Source: Anthropogastromicrobium sp050944455
GTDB taxonomy: Bacteria > Bacillota > Clostridia > Lachnospirales > Lachnospiraceae
Reading direction: 5' to 3'
DNA length: 64,000 nt
Assembly: GCA_050944455.1 (NCBI GenBank)
Contig: JBMNRC010000003.1
Span: 95,727-159,726 of the forward strand
Shown here in pieces: positions 61,577 through 64,000 of the stretch. Under the pieces are notes generated by a model. The model searched no databases. It had not been told where the DNA came from and worked only from the letters and a program-made list of their open reading frames with translations. Position 1 is the stretch's first letter. Each line of letters starts with the position of its first letter. A program made the position numbers and the translations under genes.

Positions 61577-63244
61577 ATGAAAATCAAAGATCTTATCCGC
61601 GGCATTCCGTGCACCTGGCTTGCGGGCGACCCCGAAACCGAAGTGACCGGAATCTGCCATGACAACCGGAAAATGCGCCAGGGCGACGCTTTCATCTGCG
61701 TAGCCGGAGCCCGGTTCGACACTCATACGCTCATCGGGCAGATCGCTGAGGCAGGGGCCTCCCTGATCGTAGTTGAGAAAGATGTCCCCCTTCCGCGGGG
61801 CGCCGCCGCGGTCAGAGTGGAAGATTCGAGGCTGGCGTGCCCGCTTCTCGCAGCCGCGTTCTATGGCCATCCTGCGGAAAAAATGAAAACTGTCGGAATC
61901 ACCGGTTCTAAAGGGAAGACGACAACCGCTCACATGGCGGCTCAGATGCTGCGCTGCGCCGGGAAAACGGTGGGGACAATCGGAACCAACGGCGCGATCA
62001 TGCCGGACCGCCCGGAGCGCAATGAGATCCCCGGAGCGGATAGGAAAACCTGCCATCCCTGCGGGGAGACTCCCGGAAGCGTGGTGTACGAACTGGACAA
62101 TACGACGCCCGACCCGATAGAACTGCAGATGTATCTTGCGATGATGGCAAAAGCCGGCTGTACGCACGCGGTGATCGAGGTTTCTTCCCAGGCGATGAAA
62201 CAGCACCGTGTTGACGGTTTTATTTTTGACTGCGGCATCTGGACCAATATTGAGGAAGGCGACCATATCGGCCCGAACGAGCACAAGGACTTCGCAGAAT
62301 ATCTGCGCTGCAAAGCCGGGCTGATCAATCACAGCAGAATCGGATTCGTCAACTGCGACGATCCCCATCTTGACGCCTTTCTCCGGTATGTAAACCTTTC
62401 CGACGGGTCCGACGGACGGCCGAAGAGACTCTGGTATTTCGGGACTTCACAAAAGGCTGATTTCCGGCTGTCCGGTTTCAGGGAAACTTTCGACGAAAAC
62501 GAAAAGCGGCCGGGCATCGCTTTCGATGTAACGCTGAGGGAGCCGGCCGGGGGAGAGCCGGCAGAAGGCGGCGAAAAAGCGGCAGATGCCGGGGACGGCG
62601 GCACGCGGACGGAACATCTCACCGCCGCTTTCCCCGGAAAGTTCAACATGTACAATGCCGCGGCAGCCTTCTGCGCGGCAGACCGGATGGGCGTCCCTGT
62701 CAGCGCGGTGAACGAAGGCCTGAACCGTCTGAAAATCCGCGGGAGGTTCGACATTGTCTTTGACAACGGGCATTTCCGCGTGTGCGTCGATTTCGCCCAC
62801 AACGGCTACAGCACACGGAATCACCTGTCGGCGCTGAGGGAGTACCGCCCGAGGCGGATTGTGTGCGTGTTTTCCGCCGACGGAAACCGGAGCGTTTACC
62901 GCCGCACAGAGATGGGAGAGGCGAGCGCCCTGCTGGCTGACTTCTCTATCGTCACCGAGGGTCACAACCGGTTTGAAACTTTCGAAGCGATCTGCTCCGA
63001 TATCCTGAAGGGAATCGAGAGCGCCGAGAAGCAGATGGGGCACAAAGCCTGCTACTGGGTGATCCCGAACCGGGAGACGGCCATCCGCTATGCCATTGAA
63101 AACGCGCAGGAGGGAGATTTCATCACGATCCTCGGTCTGGGCCACGAGAGCTACCAGGAAGAGAACGGAAAAAAATATCCTCACGCGGACATCGAGTATG
63201 TGCGCAAAGTCTGCGCGGAGCTCGGTCTCGAAAATCGGGTATGA
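61577..63244 (+). CDS. Divergent MurE-type Mur ligase
   Basis: A 555-residue ATP-dependent ligase of the MurE branch. The P-loop is TGSKGKTTT (109-117), TTPDPIELQ is near 166-174, and the Lys normally carbamylated is Lys246 (YLRCKAGL). EVSSQ (201-205) has Gln where EVSSH is usual. In the C-terminal domain, DFAHNG (405-410) is conserved in place, but FSADGNRS replaces the usual GxGGDRD and EGHNRFE (461-467) replaces the DNPR-type motif that selects diaminopimelate. Extra loops lie near 140-160 and 320-345. The substrate amino acid is therefore uncertain; it may be a MurE paralogue with another role. GAAAGAGAG precedes the ATG. Confidence 0.75.
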   Translation: MKIKDLIRGIPCTWLAGDPETEVTGICHDNRKMRQGDAFICVAGARFDTHTLIGQIAEAGASLIVVEKDVPLPRGAAAVRVEDSRLACPLLAAAFYGHPAEKMKTVGITGSKGKTTTAHMAAQMLRCAGKTVGTIGTNGAIMPDRPERNEIPGADRKTCHPCGETPGSVVYELDNTTPDPIELQMYLAMMAKAGCTHAVIEVSSQAMKQHRVDGFIFDCGIWTNIEEGDHIGPNEHKDFAEYLRCKAGLINHSRIGFVNCDDPHLDAFLRYVNLSDGSDGRPKRLWYFGTSQKADFRLSGFRETFDENEKRPGIAFDVTLREPAGGEPAEGGEKAADAGDGGTRTEHLTAAFPGKFNMYNAAAAFCAADRMGVPVSAVNEGLNRLKIRGRFDIVFDNGHFRVCVDFAHNGYSTRNHLSALREYRPRRIVCVFSADGNRSVYRRTEMGEASALLADFSIVTEGHNRFETFEAICSDILKGIESAEKQMGHKACYWVIPNRETAIRYAIENAQEGDFITILGLGHESYQEENGKKYPHADIEYVRKVCAELGLENRV

Positions 63245-63321
63245 AAATAGAAAATAACCTGACAAAATTAACCAGTTCCCGGCAAAATGCAGGCAAAACC
63301 GCTTTCCGCGTCCAAATCGGC

Positions 63322-63350
63322 TTGACTATCCCGCTGAGTTTCGATAATAT
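63322..63350 (+). promoter_or_regulatory. Promoter of serC
   Basis: TTGACT (63322-63327), 17-base spacer, TAATAT (63345-63350). Confidence 0.65.
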
Positions 63351-63452
63351 CTGTTTAAAGCACGAAAGTGCTGACATGCTGCCGCATATCCTGACGCCGG
63401 GAATCCGGCCGCGGAACGATAATCTCTGAAACGGCAGCAGGGAAGGAAAAAG

Positions 63453-64000
63453 ATGAAACGTGTCTACAATTTTGCAGCAGGACCGGCGACTCTGCCGGTG
63501 GAAGTGCTCCGGCAGGCGGCTGACGAGATGCTGGATTACCACGGAACCGGAGAGTCCGTGATGGAGATGTCCCACCGCTCCCCCGAGTTCCAGGCGATCA
63601 TCGACCAGGCTGAGGCGGATATCCGCACGCTGATGGGCATCCCGGACAATTACAGGGTACTGTTCCTTCAGGGAGGCGGTTCCACGCAGTTCGCGATGAT
63701 CCCGCTCAATCTCATGAAGAACCGCAAAGCGGACTACATCATCACCGGAAACTGGGCGAAAAAAGCAGCGGAGGAAGCGGAAAAGTACGGCACAGTCAGC
63801 CGCGTTGCGTCGAGCGCTGACAAAAACTTCACGTATATCCCGGACTGCTCCGATCTGCCGATCGACGCTGACGCCGACTACGTGTACATCTGCGAGAACA
63901 ATACGATCTACGGAACCAAATTCAGGACGCTCCCGGACACCAAGGGCAGAACCCTCGTTTCGGATATATCCTCCTGCTTCCTGTCCGAGCCGATCGATGT
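63453..64000 (+). CDS. serC: Phosphoserine aminotransferase, cut by window end
   Basis: The first 182 codons are present; no stop occurs before the window ends. The start MKRVYNFAAGPATLP, then EMSHRSPEF near 40-48, LFLQGGGSTQFAMIP near 70-84, and TGNWAKKAAEEAEKYG near 98-113 are the classic SerC N-terminal half (class V PLP aminotransferase). It converts 3-phosphohydroxypyruvate to phosphoserine. GGAAGGA precedes the ATG by five bases. Its PLP lysine would lie beyond the window. Confidence 0.93.
   Translation, partial: MKRVYNFAAGPATLPVEVLRQAADEMLDYHGTGESVMEMSHRSPEFQAIIDQAEADIRTLMGIPDNYRVLFLQGGGSTQFAMIPLNLMKNRKADYIITGNWAKKAAEEAEKYGTVSRVASSADKNFTYIPDCSDLPIDADADYVYICENNTIYGTKFRTLPDTKGRTLVSDISSCFLSEPID

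Noticed and set aside
61065..61580. A 171-codon plus-strand frame between clpB and the MurE-like gene
   Set aside because: It runs through the clpB terminator and the next promoter and has Arg/Ala/Pro-rich composition typical of non-coding GC-rich DNA.
1..64000. tRNA or rRNA genes, CRISPR arrays, insertion sequences, prophage and defence islands
   Set aside because: I looked on both strands for cloverleaf arms, regular repeat-spacer spacing, transposases, integrases and nuclease/toxin genes, and saw none I could support.

Overview
This 64 kb window looks like chromosomal DNA of a fairly GC-rich Gram-positive anaerobe of the Clostridia, most likely a Lachnospiraceae-type gut bacterium. The assignment rests on gene content and style: AGGAGG ribosome binding sites, sigma-A type promoters, two LytR-CpsA-Psr proteins, a cdaA-cdaR pair, a CIRCE element in front of clpB, a hisS-aspS pair, a PrsW-like protease, and a DUF6171-like mini protein. 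Genus cannot be fixed from the sequence alone. I see no tRNA or rRNA gene, CRISPR array, insertion sequence, prophage or attachment site.

Layout. 0-9.4 kb: metabolic and housekeeping genes (O-acetylhomoserine sulfhydrylase, hisS, aspS, PrsW-like protease), then a VTC-domain polyphosphate polymerase coupled to a DUF4956 membrane protein, an acetyltransferase behind a highly structured leader, and an unknown gene. 9.4-14.7 kb: a uronate catabolic stretch, with an SDR dehydrogenase (DhuD/KduD-like), a GH127 beta-L-arabinofuranosidase-like enzyme, 2-keto-3-deoxygluconate kinase and KDPG aldolase. An RpiB-like isomerase (DhuI-like, 43 kb) and a heparinase II/III-family protein (49 kb) probably feed the same route. 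14.8-19.2 kb: an SDR, glutamate racemase, an AI-2E-type transporter and, on the minus strand, phosphoglycerate mutase.

19.3-42.8 kb, all plus strand: two unknown membrane proteins lead into cdaA and cdaR (cyclic di-AMP synthesis and its regulator). A surface polysaccharide locus follows: a Wzy-like polymerase, a rhamnosyltransferase-like GT2, an ABC exporter (permease plus short ATPase), two very large tandem GT2 proteins sharing an N-terminal domain, another GT2, a WbaP-type initiating sugar-phosphate transferase, and an LCP ligase. A membrane O-acyltransferase with its DHHW/AlgJ-like partner closes the locus. An M24 aminopeptidase and threonine synthase are interspersed. Together these genes would build, export, acylate and attach a cell-wall polymer, possibly rhamnose-containing.

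42.8-64 kb: DhuI-like isomerase (minus), DUF6171-like protein, a GNAT protein (minus), ilvN and ilvC, a ClpX-like unfoldase, a heparinase-like protein, then a minus-strand MoxR-DUF58-DUF4129 operon. A second LCP protein, a fused nucleotidyltransferase/PLP enzyme, clpB under a perfect CIRCE-promoter overlap, a divergent MurE-type ligase and a serC gene cut by the window end complete the region.

The observations most worth following are: the fused nucleotidyltransferase-PLP enzyme next to an LCP gene; the divergent MurE-like ligase that lacks the usual substrate motif; the dispersed unsaturated-uronate pathway; the duplicated two-domain glycosyltransferases with a shared N-terminal module; and a compact multi-hairpin RNA leader at about 7.79-7.92 kb. 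All functional statements come from reading motifs by eye; no database search was run.
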